Shown: positions 1 to 12,100, counted from the stretch's first letter. The stretch: 64,000 nt of DNA from Quercus robur (GCF_932294415.1 NC_065537.1:70039761-70103760), one strand, 5' to 3'. Notes: generated from the letters alone by a model not told the origin. Numbers and translations: made by a program.

Positions 1-170
1 CTAAAGTCATTTTCTGTTAATTTCTAGAACTCAAAAATACTCCTACTAAAGTTCTTATATACCAATTACCAAAAGTTCCCTTAATTAGTGTCTATTTGGC
101 TTTGTGCTAAGAACTAAGAGAAGGGGTAAAAAAAAAATCAATGTGGTAATTAATTTTATCAAAAGAGCAT

Positions 171-935
171 TGTGGGAGCCAGACAGCCAGATGGTACCAT
201 TAAAACTGTATATATTGGGCCTATGGCCCAATCCGAGGATATTTACTAGTCTGAGGATGACTAAGTAATGTTATTATGGGAATGGTAAAAGAGGAAGAGA
301 TAAAGATTGTACATGAGAGTTCAAAAGGTGTCCGAGGAGAACATTCACATCAGAACTGGGGATCCGAGGTTAATAAGAATGTCCTATTGTCTCGAAAGTC
401 CTTCCTGCATTACAGTTAGAAGTCAGACATTGGATAGACAAGGAGAAGAAGAAGGTAACAAATATCTTCAAAAGCTGTTACCTCCGCGTTAAATGCATCC
501 CAACTAACTCCCTGATTGCATTAATGTGGAGGTAATACCTAAACAGTGGTGAAGCAATTTTACAGCTACTAGTTGAAGATTCTGGGAGATATTGGATGGA
601 ACAGGAAGGAGTTCCTGGAATCTAATATACACGTGTATGGTAGGGATGATACCAAAAATTATAATATATAGCATGAAAAGGGCGCCAGAAAGAGAGGCAT
701 GAAACAATCTGGAAAACCATTGTAATCTTGATCATCAACTGAATATTATAACAGAGCTCTTCGGATTGTTTCGAGGACAAAATTTTCTTACCTTATTTGT
801 GTTTGATTCTCTTAAATAGGCAACTGCTACTATCTTTCTTACGTACTAGAAGTAGTTCATTCACCCACGTTCTATAAATTCATTGTTTAGGCTTATTAGG
901 CTAAAACCCAATCCTATATTGGGTCAAATCTTACA
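171..935 (+). mobile_element. Solo LTR of an LTR retrotransposon (copy 1)
   Basis: A 765-bp unit begins TGTGGGAG and ends CTTACA, matching the TG...CA ends of plant LTRs. It is bounded on both sides by the same 5-bp word AGCAT (166-170 and 936-940), as expected for an integrase target-site duplication. It is clearly related, but diverged, to the unit at 46765-47571: both share CCGAGG-rich 5' parts, a block around TTAATGTGGAGGT and an ACACGTGTA motif. No primer-binding site, polypurine tract or gag-pol follows either end, so this is a solo LTR left by LTR-LTR recombination. Orientation is assigned by the shared order of motifs. Confidence 0.8.
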
Positions 936-1739
936 AGCATTAAGGCCCTCCAAAAAGCCTTTAGCAAAAGCTAAATTTTAAAATTTTTTTCTATAAGCTC
1001 ATTTGTGGGTTTTTTAGTTTAAATAAAGGTTAGAAATACTATTACTAGTTACGCTACCCACAGCCTGAATTTATACCCCTAATACCCCAAACATTTTGTA
1101 TTAGGGTTGGTACCAAGTACCAACTCACCTAAGAAGTGTGATGGTGCTCATTTATATTGTCGTACTTTTAGAAAAACCATCCTCCGTCTTAAAATAAATA
1201 AATAAATTCTGTCTCCACATTTAATTGGGTCTATTGGTGATGAAGGTTATAAATTATGATGTTATATTTTATAAATTATATAATAAAGTTTCTACGTATT
1301 TTCCCATAATTTACATGCTCCAAGTTTGAATAAAATTGATATCATCATTTTATTACTTGCATGGATTGGTTGCTTGAGCTGTGCTCTTAAGGATTTATAA
1401 CTGTGGCCTAAAATGGGCATAGATCATAATATTGCATGCAAGTTATCAACGTACTAAAAAAACCCCCACTGTATTTTGTTTTCCTGGTCTTTTTTCTTTG
1501 CGTTAAATTGCTTGCTTGAAAGCCTAGGAATATTAGAAGTTTATGATATTTGACAAAATTTTGAGATGCAATGCAAGCTTTGAGAAGAAAATTGTCACTT
1601 TGCCAAAAGTTTTATAGATCAAATGGTTGACATCTTTTAGCGTTTTCAAAACATCCAGAGTTCAAATTCATCATTCTCATTGTAATTATTAAATTATCAA
1701 AAAAACAATTCCCACTTTGATTAGAAGTTCTAATTTCTG
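936..1739. other. AT-rich intergenic DNA, no gene seen
   Basis: There is no open frame with coding character. Apart from a SINE-like unit near 1612-1705, the stretch is AT-rich and not assignable. Confidence 0.5.
1612..1705 (+). mobile_element. Probable tRNA-derived SINE fragment
   Basis: An A-box-like TAGATCAAATGG is followed about 40 bp later by a B-box-like AGTTCAAATTC. Then comes a short T-rich stretch ending TTATC plus a run of A. This is the layout of plant tRNA-derived SINEs. Target-site duplications were not resolved. Confidence 0.4.
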
Positions 1740-2279
1740 AAAAAAAAAAACAATTCGAATCAGAATAGATGAAGAAGAACCAAAGCCTAATAATTCGGAT
1801 TCATAAAGTACAAAATCTAGATTGATTTTTTGTCTCTTTGGCCTCTTTTTTACGCTCTATACTTGGATGATGATGTGGATTGGAAAGTTTTTGTTTTTGC
1901 TTTGAAAATTTTAGTGAAAATGTGCAACTTTACTGGCCAAAAAGTAAGGAATTATGTTTCTTCTCATTTTTATAGGATCAGGCTTGATCAACATGTGAAT
2001 ACCATATCAATTTTGACTCTCTTCTCTTGGTGTTGTCTTTTACTTCTAATTATGCATTTAATTTCTATGGCAAATTGTGTTTCAGTCTTTCCACCTTAAC
2101 CTTACATACATACATGACTAAGATAGTTGTTGTTGGGTATCAATTGGTAATCAATCTTACCAACTCCTTAATTTATAATCTTAGTTCCTCTTAATTACTT
2201 AATTAGGAATCCCAATCTAGTATTGAGTTCGACAATGCGGTACATTATTTAACACTATTTTTTTTCCTTTAAATAGCTC
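1740..2279 (+). repeat. Diverged duplicate of the 5' flank of the F-box gene
   Basis: This block matches 5125-5710, upstream of the F-box gene at 5959. Shared words include TTGATTTTTTGTCT, AAGTTTTTGTTTTTGCTTTG and TATCAATTGGTAATCAATCT, in the same order. The match stops at AAATAGCTCA, just before the repeat-rich stretch at 2280-3410. The F-box coding sequence itself is absent here, so this is the remnant of a tandem duplication that lost the gene. Confidence 0.65.
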
Positions 2280-2442
2280 ATGGATTCTAGTAATAAGCCT
2301 CCGTTTTTTTTTTATAAGATTTGGGCCTTTTACAATGGGGATAGGCCTTTTTTTCTAATGGGTAAATTTTTTTTTTTTTTTTTTGGTGGGGCCTTAGGCC
2401 TAGGCCTAAGTTGCCTAAGCCTAGGGCCAGCCCTTATTGCAC

Positions 2443-3209
2443 TAGGGATGGCCATGGGTAGGATATGGATCGGGTATACCCATACCCTACCCGAAAAATT
2501 TGCCCATAGATACCCGAATATCAATGCCCATTAGTATCTATACCCGGATATATTATCTATGGATATCCATACCCTACTCGAAACCCATTTAATTTTTTTT
2601 TTTAATCCAAAACATTTTAACTTAAAAACTAACCAATAGCTTTATTGCCCCTCCACGTGTATTTTTTCCTACTCTTTAGTTTGTTACTGTTTCTATTAAT
2701 CTTACCTCCTGTTGAATTTGTCCGGTGATAGTAGTGCCTCAGGATCTCCACATCATAACCGGCTCAACGAGAACGCTGCTACTCCGACGACAACCACCAA
2801 TGATCTCATGAACATCGGGCTCGTCATTGATTTCGTTCTTCTTGATGATCCATCTCCAACGCCGTTGCCGAAGCTGGCAAATCTTTCCGATAATGGGAAG
2901 AATCATCTTTATTGAAAAAACAGCGATTTCATTCCTCTGTAGTAGCGGAATGAGAAAACTTTAGGTTTTGTTATGGATTCAAACAGCGATGGTCATTTGC
3001 TCCAGAAATTTCCTCTTATGTACCGCCATGGTGATGTTGTTGCTAGCTCCATCACCATCCTCTCCAATGCTAAATTCCATTCAAAGCCAAACGAGTACGA
3101 CCGCTTCAATAGGAAATCTCTTCTGTTGAATCTCTCCTCTGAGTAGTTATTGTGATTGCTATTGTTGTTGTTGTGGTTTCTCATCAAAGAGTGTGAGTGA
3201 TGGTGAGAG

Positions 3210-3251
<42 letters not shown>

Positions 3252-3410
3252 CGGGTCAGGTTTGGATAATATCCATACCCTACCCAAAAAATTCGGGTAA
3301 TATCCATACCCTACTCGGTTAAACTCTACCCATGAAAAACCGGGTATTACCCGAAACATTTGAATCGGGTAGGGTTGGATATCCATTACCCAATGGGTAT
3401 GGCCATCCCT
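2443..3410. mobile_element. Non-autonomous hAT-like transposon carrying gene-like sequence
   Basis: The left end TAGGGATGGCCAT is matched in inverse orientation at the right end (ATGGCCATCCCT). The flanks carry an 8-bp repeat with one mismatch (TATTGCAC at 2435-2442, AATTGCAC at 3411-3418), the size used by hAT elements. Both subterminal regions are packed with GGGTA/TACCC words, typical of hAT transposase-binding arrays. The centre (about 2700-3200) has higher GC and codon-like structure, so foreign sequence may have been captured. No transposase frame is present. A T tract lies at 3211-3247. Confidence 0.6.
2712..3146 (+). other. Gene-like segment inside the hAT-like element
   Basis: Two plus-strand open stretches lie here. 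The first (about 2712-2915) would read as a Ser/Thr/Pro/Asn-rich 67-residue tract. The second (2973-3146) is a 57-codon ATG-to-stop frame containing MDSNSDGHLLQKF. I do not recognise either. They have denser coding-like composition than the surrounding element, so they may be captured fragments of a host gene or the decayed start of a transposase gene. Function is unknown. Confidence 0.3.
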
Positions 3411-3689
3411 AATTGCACATATACATAAGAGCATTACTTCCAAAGTAATGTTTGGGAGATGTTACTGGTAAACTTTTTTTTTTTTTTTTTTAAATTCCTT
3501 CTACATTTTCTCACTAACCAAATATTGCCTAAATGGTCCACTGAATTGCTTAATATAAAATTATCTAGAAATCAACATATAAATTAAGAAAACAAATTGA
3601 GCCCTAATACAAATTGAGTTAAATAAGGAGGGGAGTAACAATCAGCATATCATAGCACTCCAAATCCAACTTGGTAATGTAGAAGTCTC
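3411..3689. other. AT-rich spacer, no gene seen
   Basis: Low-complexity DNA with a T tract near 3474-3491. No coding or RNA signal was seen. Confidence 0.4.
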
Positions 3690-4110
3690 AACAAATGCTT
3701 AAAGTATTCCATAAATATATTATAGTGTAGATAATTCATGTTACACTATGTTTTTAAATTCTCTTCTCCCATTGTAACTATTGAATTTATCTCAAAAAAA
3801 AAGTTTAAACATCACAATATTGAACTTAGCCAAACTTTTTCCAAATTATAAAAGACACTAATTTTCATCCTTTGCAACATTATAATCCCTGGACAAAACC
3901 ATTATAGATATAATGCTATTAGTAAAAGCCCTTTGGAAGACTAAACAAATTATAAAAAACAATAGAATGATTAATACAACAAAAATAAACTCTGCAAAAC
4001 TAATCCACACAGGCTGCCAGGACAGACAATTCCAATTAGATGATCTCTGCTTTTGTTCCATTGCATGGATCTAATGTATTATGAAAAAGTTGTACAAACC
4101 AAATTAACAA
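3690..4110 (-). repeat. Duplicate of the 3' end of PRMT3
   Basis: This block matches about 8745-9150, the 3' flank, 3' UTR and last codons of PRMT3, in the same orientation. Shared words include GGCTGCCAGGACAGACAATT, CTTTGGAAGACTAAACAAAT and TCCATTGCAT. Homology runs through the PRMT3 stop codon for roughly ten codons and then ends. Only a tail fragment was duplicated, so it is not a gene. It provides the empty site for the small insertion at 9066-9088. Confidence 0.7.
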
Positions 4111-4994
4111 CTCATGAAAAATTTGAGGGACTAAATTGTATTTTAACAAAAATATGTGGGACAATTCTGGTGGGATGATCTCAACTTTTGGCTCGTGCTG
4201 GGGGAGGGTATACGATTGAATCAATGTATGTACCGCACTCCTTTCATATAGAGATGGGTCTCATGCTTGTGAGGTTCACCCTCACGCGAAATGGGCACTA
4301 TATATACCCATTACACAATATTCTTTTTTAATGCTTGGTGTGTTATATACCCTAGACATTTAATTTTCATTTAGTGTAATTTCCTTTTTTAACAAAATAG
4401 AAAATTATCTTCTACATGGAATGTATATATCATTTGCGTATATAATTTAAAAAAGTCACATGGCTGATTAAATATGTCACGTGACTAAAAATACACGTAA
4501 ATAATTTTACAAATCACTACATGGTATAAGAATTTACTCCAAATCATTTTGGTGATCAACTTTTACCAATTAAGTTTATGATTTTTTACTCTATTCTGTC
4601 TCCTTTAGATTTTTTTTTTTTTTCATTTTACTGTTTTTTTTTTCTTTTAATTAATTTATCCTCCTTCGAATTTTGTTTTTTTTTTTTTCCTACCACTCTC
4701 ACTAATTAATGGATCAAATAAGCCCATAGGCCCCATTTTGCAAACCTACTCGTATCTGGCCTGGCCCAAAATCCAATTAGAAGTTCAGCCCAAAAAACCC
4801 CAATCCTAGAACTAACTCCGAATCCGAATGGATAAAGAAGACCAAGCTGAATCCAAAACCCATCAAAAAGTATAATTACAAAAGCCGAAGCCAAAATCCG
4901 CAACAGCATAATTCTCTCTCTCAAGACCTGCGACTATCATATTGCTGAGGTAATATTAGATTCTTAACTTTGATTTCTTTTCTGTTACTAGACT
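4111..4994. other. AT-rich intergenic DNA with partial duplicate
   Basis: About 4300-4440 resembles 8600-8740 (shared CCTAGACA-TTTAATT and AGAAAATTATCTTCT-like words), so it belongs to the same duplicated material as the PRMT3 tail but in changed order. No gene was recognised. Confidence 0.4.
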
Positions 4995-5115
4995 CAGTAC
5001 TCATGCTCATGCCATACCCGTGACGTATTTATTATGTTATGTTATAATTTTTCAGAAATTACTTATGATACCCGTGTCATTCTCATACCTATAAGTTGTC
5101 CGTGTCCGTGCTTCC
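4995..5115. repeat. Half of a MITE-like repeat (GTGCTTCCT end)
   Basis: The right part carries ATACCCGTGTC...GTCCGTGCTTCCT, closely resembling the right half of the unit at 54250-54420, including the shared AGAAATTACTTATG core. The left terminal repeat is not preserved here. Confidence 0.4.
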
Positions 5116-5958
5116 TTCTCAATTGATTTTTTGTCTTTTTGCCTTCGTTGCACATATACATTGATGATGATATGGTTAATTTGTAAAGTTTTTGTTTTTG
5201 CTTTGAAAATTGTAGTGAGAAGTTTGCAACTTTATTGGCCAAAAAAGAAAGGAATAACGTTACTTTTCATTTTTTTATAGGCTCAGGCTTGATGAACATG
5301 CCAATACCATATCATTTGGGCTCTCTTCTCTTGGAGCAGTGTTTTTCTTCTAATGAATGCATTTGATTCTGTTCTTGCAACACTATCTCTAATAGTCTTT
5401 CCCGAGCATTCTGTGTCATGAAGTATGCATTTTGTTTTTTGTTTTGAACACAGTTTACCACTTTTTATCTTGCCATTCTGATTCTATGGCAATTTGTGTT
5501 TCAACCTTTTCATTTTTAACCTTTAAATGTACACACATGACTAAGATAGTTTCTAATGGATATCAATTGGTAATCAATCTTACCAACTCCTTCATTTATA
5601 TTCTTAGTTCTTCATAATTTACAATCATGAATTCCAATCTAGTCTTAAATTCCTACAATGTAGTACAATACTCAACACTTTTTATTTATTTATTTAAATA
5701 GCCTCATTAGTGCATGTGACTTTTTGTGACTTCCAACTTTATTTGTGTGAAAAATGGTACCCTTTGAACAACTTTTTCTTTTTTTGGTGTGTATATTGAG
5801 TTGTAGATTTAAACAGGTTTTGTCAATTTAATGCCTACAAGGGCCATTCTTGAGTGACTCATTCCTCTGAATCCTATTGACATGTCTTTCTCATCAAACT
5901 AAACTGTAGAACCAAATTTGGAATCATCTAAGTTTTAGTGATTAGAGAATTGCTAGCA

Positions 5959-7191
5959 ATGGAAGAAGCAAACATCCCTTTCTTTCATGTTGATATTGCA
6001 TCTGAAGTTTTGTCACGATTGTCTGCGAAGGATCTTTCTTCAAGCAAGTGTGTCTCTAAAGGATGGAATTCGTTTATTAGTAGTACTTCATTCTTGCATA
6101 TACTTTCTAAACGGTTAGAACGAGAAGGACCTTCTGGGCTTTTCTTTCAAATGTTCAAGGATAATGTGGATTGTGTTTCTAGACCTATCACATACATTCC
6201 TATTCACAAGAACAAATCATTCGTCCAAAACAACATATTGAAGTTTCTTCCAGAGAAAGTTGTTATCATGTCTTCGTGTAATGGGCTTCTCTGTTGCCGG
6301 AGTTGCATCCATCCTATTGATGATATATATAGAAGAGTGCGAAATAGGGAGGCAAAGGAACTGGTGATATACATTTGCAACCCAATGACTAAAGAATGGA
6401 TTGCATTGAAGCCAGAAGGGTGTGTTGTTGGTGATAGCATTGGATTAGCTTTCTATCCATTTGGTTATTCATTAAACACTCGCCCTATTTTCAAGTTGGT
6501 AAGCATTCAACAATCAAAAGTGGATCCACATTTGTATTCATTTGCAGTGTACTCCTCACAGACAGGTAGTTGGACAACTTCTAAAGAGGTTTGCCATTGC
6601 AGATATCAAATTTACAAAAACAATAAAGTTTTCGTTGGCAAGATGTTCAATTGGCTAACTCAGAACCACCATATTTTGAGTTTTGACGTCGAAAGAGAGC
6701 TTTCTAAGGTGATTAAGTTACCTGGTGAAGCTTCAAGTTCACTCATTCTTGGATGTTCTGAAGGATATCTTCATTATGTGTGTGTGCATGGTGAAGATTT
6801 TAGTGTGTGGATGTTGAAAGATTATTCCTCATCTGAGTGGGTGCTCAAGTATCAGGTGACATTGGTTGATATATGTCAAGAAAGTTATACAGATTTGACT
6901 CACTGTAATGTAAAAAGGCGCTTGCTTTTGGCTTTCCATGAAGATTTGTTGTTTATGCCAATGGATAGGTGTTTGTTCTCATACAATTTTAGGAGTAGGA
7001 AACTGCAGCAGCTTTGCTATATATCTATGCTACAAGATTTAATTTTGTCGAATCCAACTGTGATCCCATATTCCATTAGCTTGGCAGCTGCAGGGGTTTT
7101 CAAGGAAGATCAAAGTGATGAGAACAAGTCGAGTGAAGATCTAAGGGATGTTTCATCCTTGAAAATTTCAAAAAGAAAAAGGACATGTTAG
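5959..7191 (+). CDS. F-box protein (single exon)
   Basis: Predicted 410 aa. The ATG at 5959 is chosen because the frame upstream opens only with GTG. An F-box lies at about residues 8-50, with the conserved pattern SEVLSRLSAKDL...CVSKGWNSFI, which in this family binds SKP1 and places the protein in an SCF E3 ubiquitin ligase. The middle has FBA-like features: a CNGLLCC motif, ICNPMTKEWIAL, and a beta-rich body that would select the substrate. The C-terminus is basic (SKRKR). There are no introns, common in plant F-box genes. The substrate is unknown. The last 130 bp or so are repeated directly downstream. It differs in sequence from the F-box pair at 46-62 kb. Confidence 0.88.
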   Translation: MEEANIPFFHVDIASEVLSRLSAKDLSSSKCVSKGWNSFISSTSFLHILSKRLEREGPSGLFFQMFKDNVDCVSRPITYIPIHKNKSFVQNNILKFLPEKVVIMSSCNGLLCCRSCIHPIDDIYRRVRNREAKELVIYICNPMTKEWIALKPEGCVVGDSIGLAFYPFGYSLNTRPIFKLVSIQQSKVDPHLYSFAVYSSQTGSWTTSKEVCHCRYQIYKNNKVFVGKMFNWLTQNHHILSFDVERELSKVIKLPGEASSSLILGCSEGYLHYVCVHGEDFSVWMLKDYSSSEWVLKYQVTLVDICQESYTDLTHCNVKRRLLLAFHEDLLFMPMDRCLFSYNFRSRKLQQLCYISMLQDLILSNPTVIPYSISLAAAGVFKEDQSDENKSSEDLRDVSSLKISKRKRTC

Positions 7192-7325
7192 AATCCAACT
7201 TTGCTCCCATATTCTGTTAGCTCAGCAGCTGCAGATGCTTTCAAAGAAGATTGAAGTGATGGGGTACCCAAGTGATGTTTCATTTCAAGGAAGACCAAAA
7301 AGAAAAGAAAAACAACACCTTAGAA
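7192..7325 (+). repeat. Tandem partial duplicate of the F-box gene's 3' end
   Basis: This stretch follows the stop codon immediately and repeats 7051-7191 (AATCCAACT-TG, ATCCCATATTC-like, GCAGCTGCAG, GATGTTTCAT). Indels and a TGA break the frame, so it is a pseudo-tail that would lie in the 3' UTR. Confidence 0.65.
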
Positions 7326-7803
7326 GATTCCTCATCGTTATCTAGGATTTTGTTTCCTCTATTTTCAGGTAGTGGTGTTGGACACCGATTGAAGAGTGTG
7401 AAAAGGAATTTTAATCTTTTTGAATGGGCATTAGATTAGATAGTTAATTTTCCAATTTCTTAGAAAATATTATATTTGAATATAATGACCATATTTAATT
7501 TCATAATAATATTAGAATAAAAAATTCAAAAAATTTAAATTCTCAATTTTTTAGTATAATTATTTTAGAAAAATATATTTTAAATTGTGTGAATATTATT
7601 TGATGAAATTGGGCTAAATCATTTAGTGTGATTTTTTTTATGCAAATAGTGCTTAATTATTCTAAATAAAAATTGCAGGAACAATAATTTTAGGAATTTT
7701 GGAAATTTACTCCTGGATGTGTTAAGAGTGAAGAGATTCATTACATTTAATGAAGAAGATAATTATATTTCAAAATATGAATGGAAAAATTAATTAAAAC
7801 TAG

Positions 7804-7841
<38 letters not shown>

Positions 7842-8590
7842 TATTTAAAAGTCTGTCATTCTTATTGAAATTTTGCAAGTTGAAAGTTTTGATATTGATT
7901 TTTATTCAAAAGAAATACGTGATTTTTCATGGTCTTTTAGTCATCAACTTCTATGCAAAATTTGATAGTAGTGCTAGAATTATCATTGTTATGAGTGTAC
8001 TATATTGAGGCCTTTGTTAACATGACATAGAAATTGATGTAGGGCAAGAAATCTTCCATGTGATAAGAGTAAAAAAAATTAGATTCATAGTTTGAAATCT
8101 CAAAATTTGAGTCATTACTTAAGGGGTTTAACTATTCACAAATATGTGCAAGTAACATTGTTGAAACTTATAGTTTTGGGATTGTTGTGGTGCATATAAG
8201 TGGTTATCTTTTTGTGGTGAATTGTGGGATTGAATGAGAGGCCTCTAGCTTTGGCGTGCTCTTTTGGCGAAGGAATGAAACAATTAGAGTGATCATTTTG
8301 TATTGTATGCTAATCATATTTCTTGTATTTACTATTTCGTACCAGGTTTAGGCTAATGCTTGGGATAGGATATATGCTAACGCTTGGGATAGGGTATCCA
8401 GTATAACGAACATATGTAACACCCCTTCGTATAGAATGGGTTACACACTTGTGGGGTTTGGAAGAGAATGATGGGTGGTGGATTTGAGGGGCAAGGTTGA
8501 TGAAATCATTGGATCCAAAGAGGGGCAACCACCCAACCATATACACTCTAAACCCTCTTTCTGAAACTGTTAAAGAGTGTGAGGAAGAAG
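7326..8590. other. AT-rich intergenic DNA with (A)n(TA)n microsatellite
   Basis: A run of A followed by about 14 TA units lies at 7787-7846. The rest is AT-rich without coding character. Confidence 0.5.
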
Positions 8591-9053
8591 GAGAAGCAAA
8601 GCCCTCACACTAATGGGATTCACCCCATATAAGAGAGACTTACTAACTTTTTTTTTTTTTTTAAGTGTTATGTAACCTAGACACTTAATTCTTGTTTAAT
8701 CTAATTCCCTCTTTCAACCAAAAGGAAAATTGTCTTCTTATAAATGCTTAAGCATTCCATAATTATATTATGGTAGAGATAATTCACGCTACAAAATTTT
8801 ATTATTGAACAGTTTAAACAACGCAATGCTGAACTTGGCCAAAAAATTTTCCAAATTATAAAAGCAACTAATTTACATCCATTGCAATATTATAATACTT
8901 GGATAAAACGCACATAGATATAATGCAAATTGTAGAAGCCTTTTGGAAGACTAAACAAATTGAAGAAAACAATAAAATGATTACTACAACAAAACAAAAC
9001 TCCGCAAAAAATCCACAGGCTGCCAGGACAGACAATTCCAGTGGGATGATCTT

Positions 9054-9100
9054 AGCTTTTGATCCCTTTTTTTTCTTTTTTTGGTGAAAGCTTTTGATCC
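9054..9100 (-). mobile_element. Micro-insertion with target-site duplication in PRMT3 3' UTR
   Basis: The 12-bp word AGCTTTTGATCC stands at 9054-9065 and again at 9089-9100. Between them is a 23-bp insert, a T-rich run ending GGTGAA (minus strand: TTCACC plus an A-run). The duplicated PRMT3 tail at about 4046-4064 lacks both the insert and the second copy of the word, so it is the empty site. Best read as a very short reverse-transcribed tail. Confidence 0.6.
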
Positions 9101-9112
9101 ATTGCATATGGC

Positions 9113-12100
9113 CTAATGTAGATTAAAAATTTGTACAGGCCACTTGCATTTCCTACCATCAGAACCAATCCCAGCAGTCTCTAGGGAAATGTCAATGCTT
9201 CGATGTTCAACAGCACGTGCAATGCTAACACGCAATTGAATCTTTGTGGCAGGACAGGCCTCAGTGCCAATTGCGGCCAATCTATCACCACTTGGCTTTC
9301 CTGATGCCATGGCAATTGGCTCACGGAAGGTAAGAATTGTTTGCGACCAATGTGTTTTCGGAGTGTATGGGGATGTGGACAACACAACTGGCATTTCTTT
9401 GCAGAACCTGCTGGTAAAACCAGTCTCAAACCACAAGACAACCCCATAACACAATCTTGTTTGACATTCCAAATCATTCGACATGCCTGTAGAACCACCA
9501 GAATATGGTTCCAGCTCAGCGCTTGCAGTGAAATCCACGTCATCGTGATTCATTGTTGCCAAGTCAAAGGTCTGAAGTAAACAAAAAAAGAAATGCATTT
9601 AATATAAAATACTCAAGCAAAATATATAAGTAAACAAAATTATGTAGGGATTAGTGCAACATATAAGTAGATTCAGGCAATATAGTCGATATTTACAATT
9701 AGAAGTTTAGAGCCAAAAAGTTAGCAAGGTTTACCCTTAATCTAGGAATTACAGTTGGTTCCAGAATATACAAACCCACGGTCCATAGTGCCAAAATTAA
9801 TTTTTTCATAAAGAATAGTGAGAGAAGTTTATGGAATCTACTTAAAAGAAATATTTTTTGGGCCTTAAAACTGGGCTACATAACAGGGGTAGTCCTTCCG
9901 ATAACACATAAACCACCCGGCCTGGACAAAAGAGAGTTTTGATCCAAGGATGCTGATACAAAGTCCAAAAACTATAACAATTAAATTAGCAAGCAAAGTC
10001 AAGGAATACTTTCCAACCTCTTTTATGTCATTCTACAAAAGTTTTTAAATGTCTTAGAATTGTTTTGAACCCTGCAGAGCATGAACACCCCCCCTTCCCC
10101 ACACCCCCCCCCCCCCCCCCCAAAAAAAAAAAGAAAAAGCAGCTTGTGTGAAGGCATAATTTGATCAAAGAGCTCTAGAACAAAGCTAAAAGAAGATTTT
10201 ACAAGTTCACATTTTTAACTTAAAGATAACTTTGCCAACCTTTTCCAATGTCATTCCATAAAAGCTCTGTTATCTGTCTTAATGATCATGCTAGAAAACT
10301 TGGATACCCTTAAGAAGTTTTAGAAAGGGGTACAGGGTACTGGAGAAAGAAACCCATAAAAATAGTAAGTCTAAAGAAAGTAAATATTATTTCCCTATTT
10401 CTAAAAGTTTGGCAAGTCTTGAAGTGTGTTTAAGAATGCAGGTGAGCAAAAACTTAGGAAATTTATTATCAAGAACTTAAAATTGCGGTTTATGGAGAAA
10501 TTTAAGAGAATCAAGATTCATTACAAAAGTCAAATTAAAAATGGCTGAAACCACCACCCACCCACCCACACCCCCTCCCCCCTAGAAAAAAAAGGAATTG
10601 CAACTTTTGACTATTTAATAATATATTTAAATGTATGAAAAAGAAAAGAATATCAGGCCAACTGTGGAAAAATTAGATAAAATAAAATAAATTTAGGCCA
10701 ACTGTGGAATTGTTGACAATAAATAAATAAATAGTCCCTAATTTGCCTCTTCATCAAATTTGAGGCAAGAAAGTTGAAATAAAAACTTATTTAAATTTTG
10801 GGATTAGGTTGCCTTAATCTTGAAAGCAAATTGAGATCCCAAATTCTCTCTATCCTCCCCTTATCCTCCTCTCCTCTCCTTTCTCTCCAAATCCTAAACA
10901 TGTTGATGACTTAACCATCATAAACCATTAAAAGGTTATCTATCCGTAGCCAAGTCATGATATAGCCTCGAAAGCAAATTGAGATCCCAATTAATGGAAT
11001 ATATACCTCAAAAGTTAATAAATGGGGTAATACTAACCTGAAGAACCGTAGAATTGGTCACTATGTCATGATTATCCACAATGTCAACAATTGGAATTTT
11101 AGCAGCATCGCCAACAAGTTCCTTGCCAATACAAGACATGTTGAAACCATATACATTTTCCCAAAATGGAACACTGGTACCACCTTTACCAAATCCGGCA
11201 ACAAACTGCAAAAAAATTGGAAGAGAAAAATATTAGCTCTCTAGAACTTGAAAAAAGATTGTGACAAGTGAGAGGAACAGTGTAAATGACTCACAATAGT
11301 TGCTGTGTCAGGTAGGATTGCACCCCCAGGCTTCAACCATCGGTCCCGTGCAAAAAGCACTGAGCTAAGCATTGACTCGTAAAGAAGGCAATACCCCATC
11401 CATTCACTCAATAATACATCAACACTGTGAGGTTGAATTTTTGAAGATTTATCAAGCTCTTCAACCATACCTTGAACCACTTCTATTACCCCAGTGGAGT
11501 GTTTATTACCTTCATTTTGGCTTTTACTACGCCAAAGGCCATTGTCCATTGCAATCTGCAACCAAAACCAACAAAAGGCACACAAAACTCTATGAGTGGA
11601 AATACAGAAGTACATTTAACAACTATAGAACTAGGAAAAAATTTTACCTGGGTGGCAACTGCAGCCATCTTCTCACTGGCTTCAACTGCAATTACCCTAG
11701 AGGCCCCAGCTTGAGCTGCAAATAGACTATTGAAAGGAATTGAAGTGAAAAAAAAGGTTAGATAAATTATTCTAGTAAGCAGAGAGGCATATTACAGAAA
11801 ACCAACCTTATATATAATACCAATATGTGAAATTTTTTTCTTTCCAAAAAATGTTAATATAAGGAACTTGGCTAACAGCATCAGTTGCTGAACCCAACAA
11901 TCTAATGTAACATCTAAAACTAAAAATCCAAGTTTTTTCCACATCATTCCATGAGAAGACTCATGACATACATGAGAAGATTAAGAAAGAGCAACAAAAA
12001 AAAAGTTCAAAATGATAAAGTCGTTTTCATTATATAATTGAGAATTGGTGCATCCACAAGAGTCCCAGTCTCAACTGCAAGAGCCACAATCATATGATCA

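Noticed and set aside
4706..4924. Hydrophobic minus-strand frame of 72 codons
   Set aside because: No similarity, no splice context, and it lies in duplicated intergenic DNA.
5938..5958. Start of the first F-box protein seven codons upstream
   Set aside because: The first codon there is GTG; the first ATG in frame is at 5959.
9181..9580. Long open frames overlapping the last PRMT3 exon in other frames and on the plus strand
   Set aside because: They are shadows of the conserved PRMT3 exon and show no family similarity of their own.
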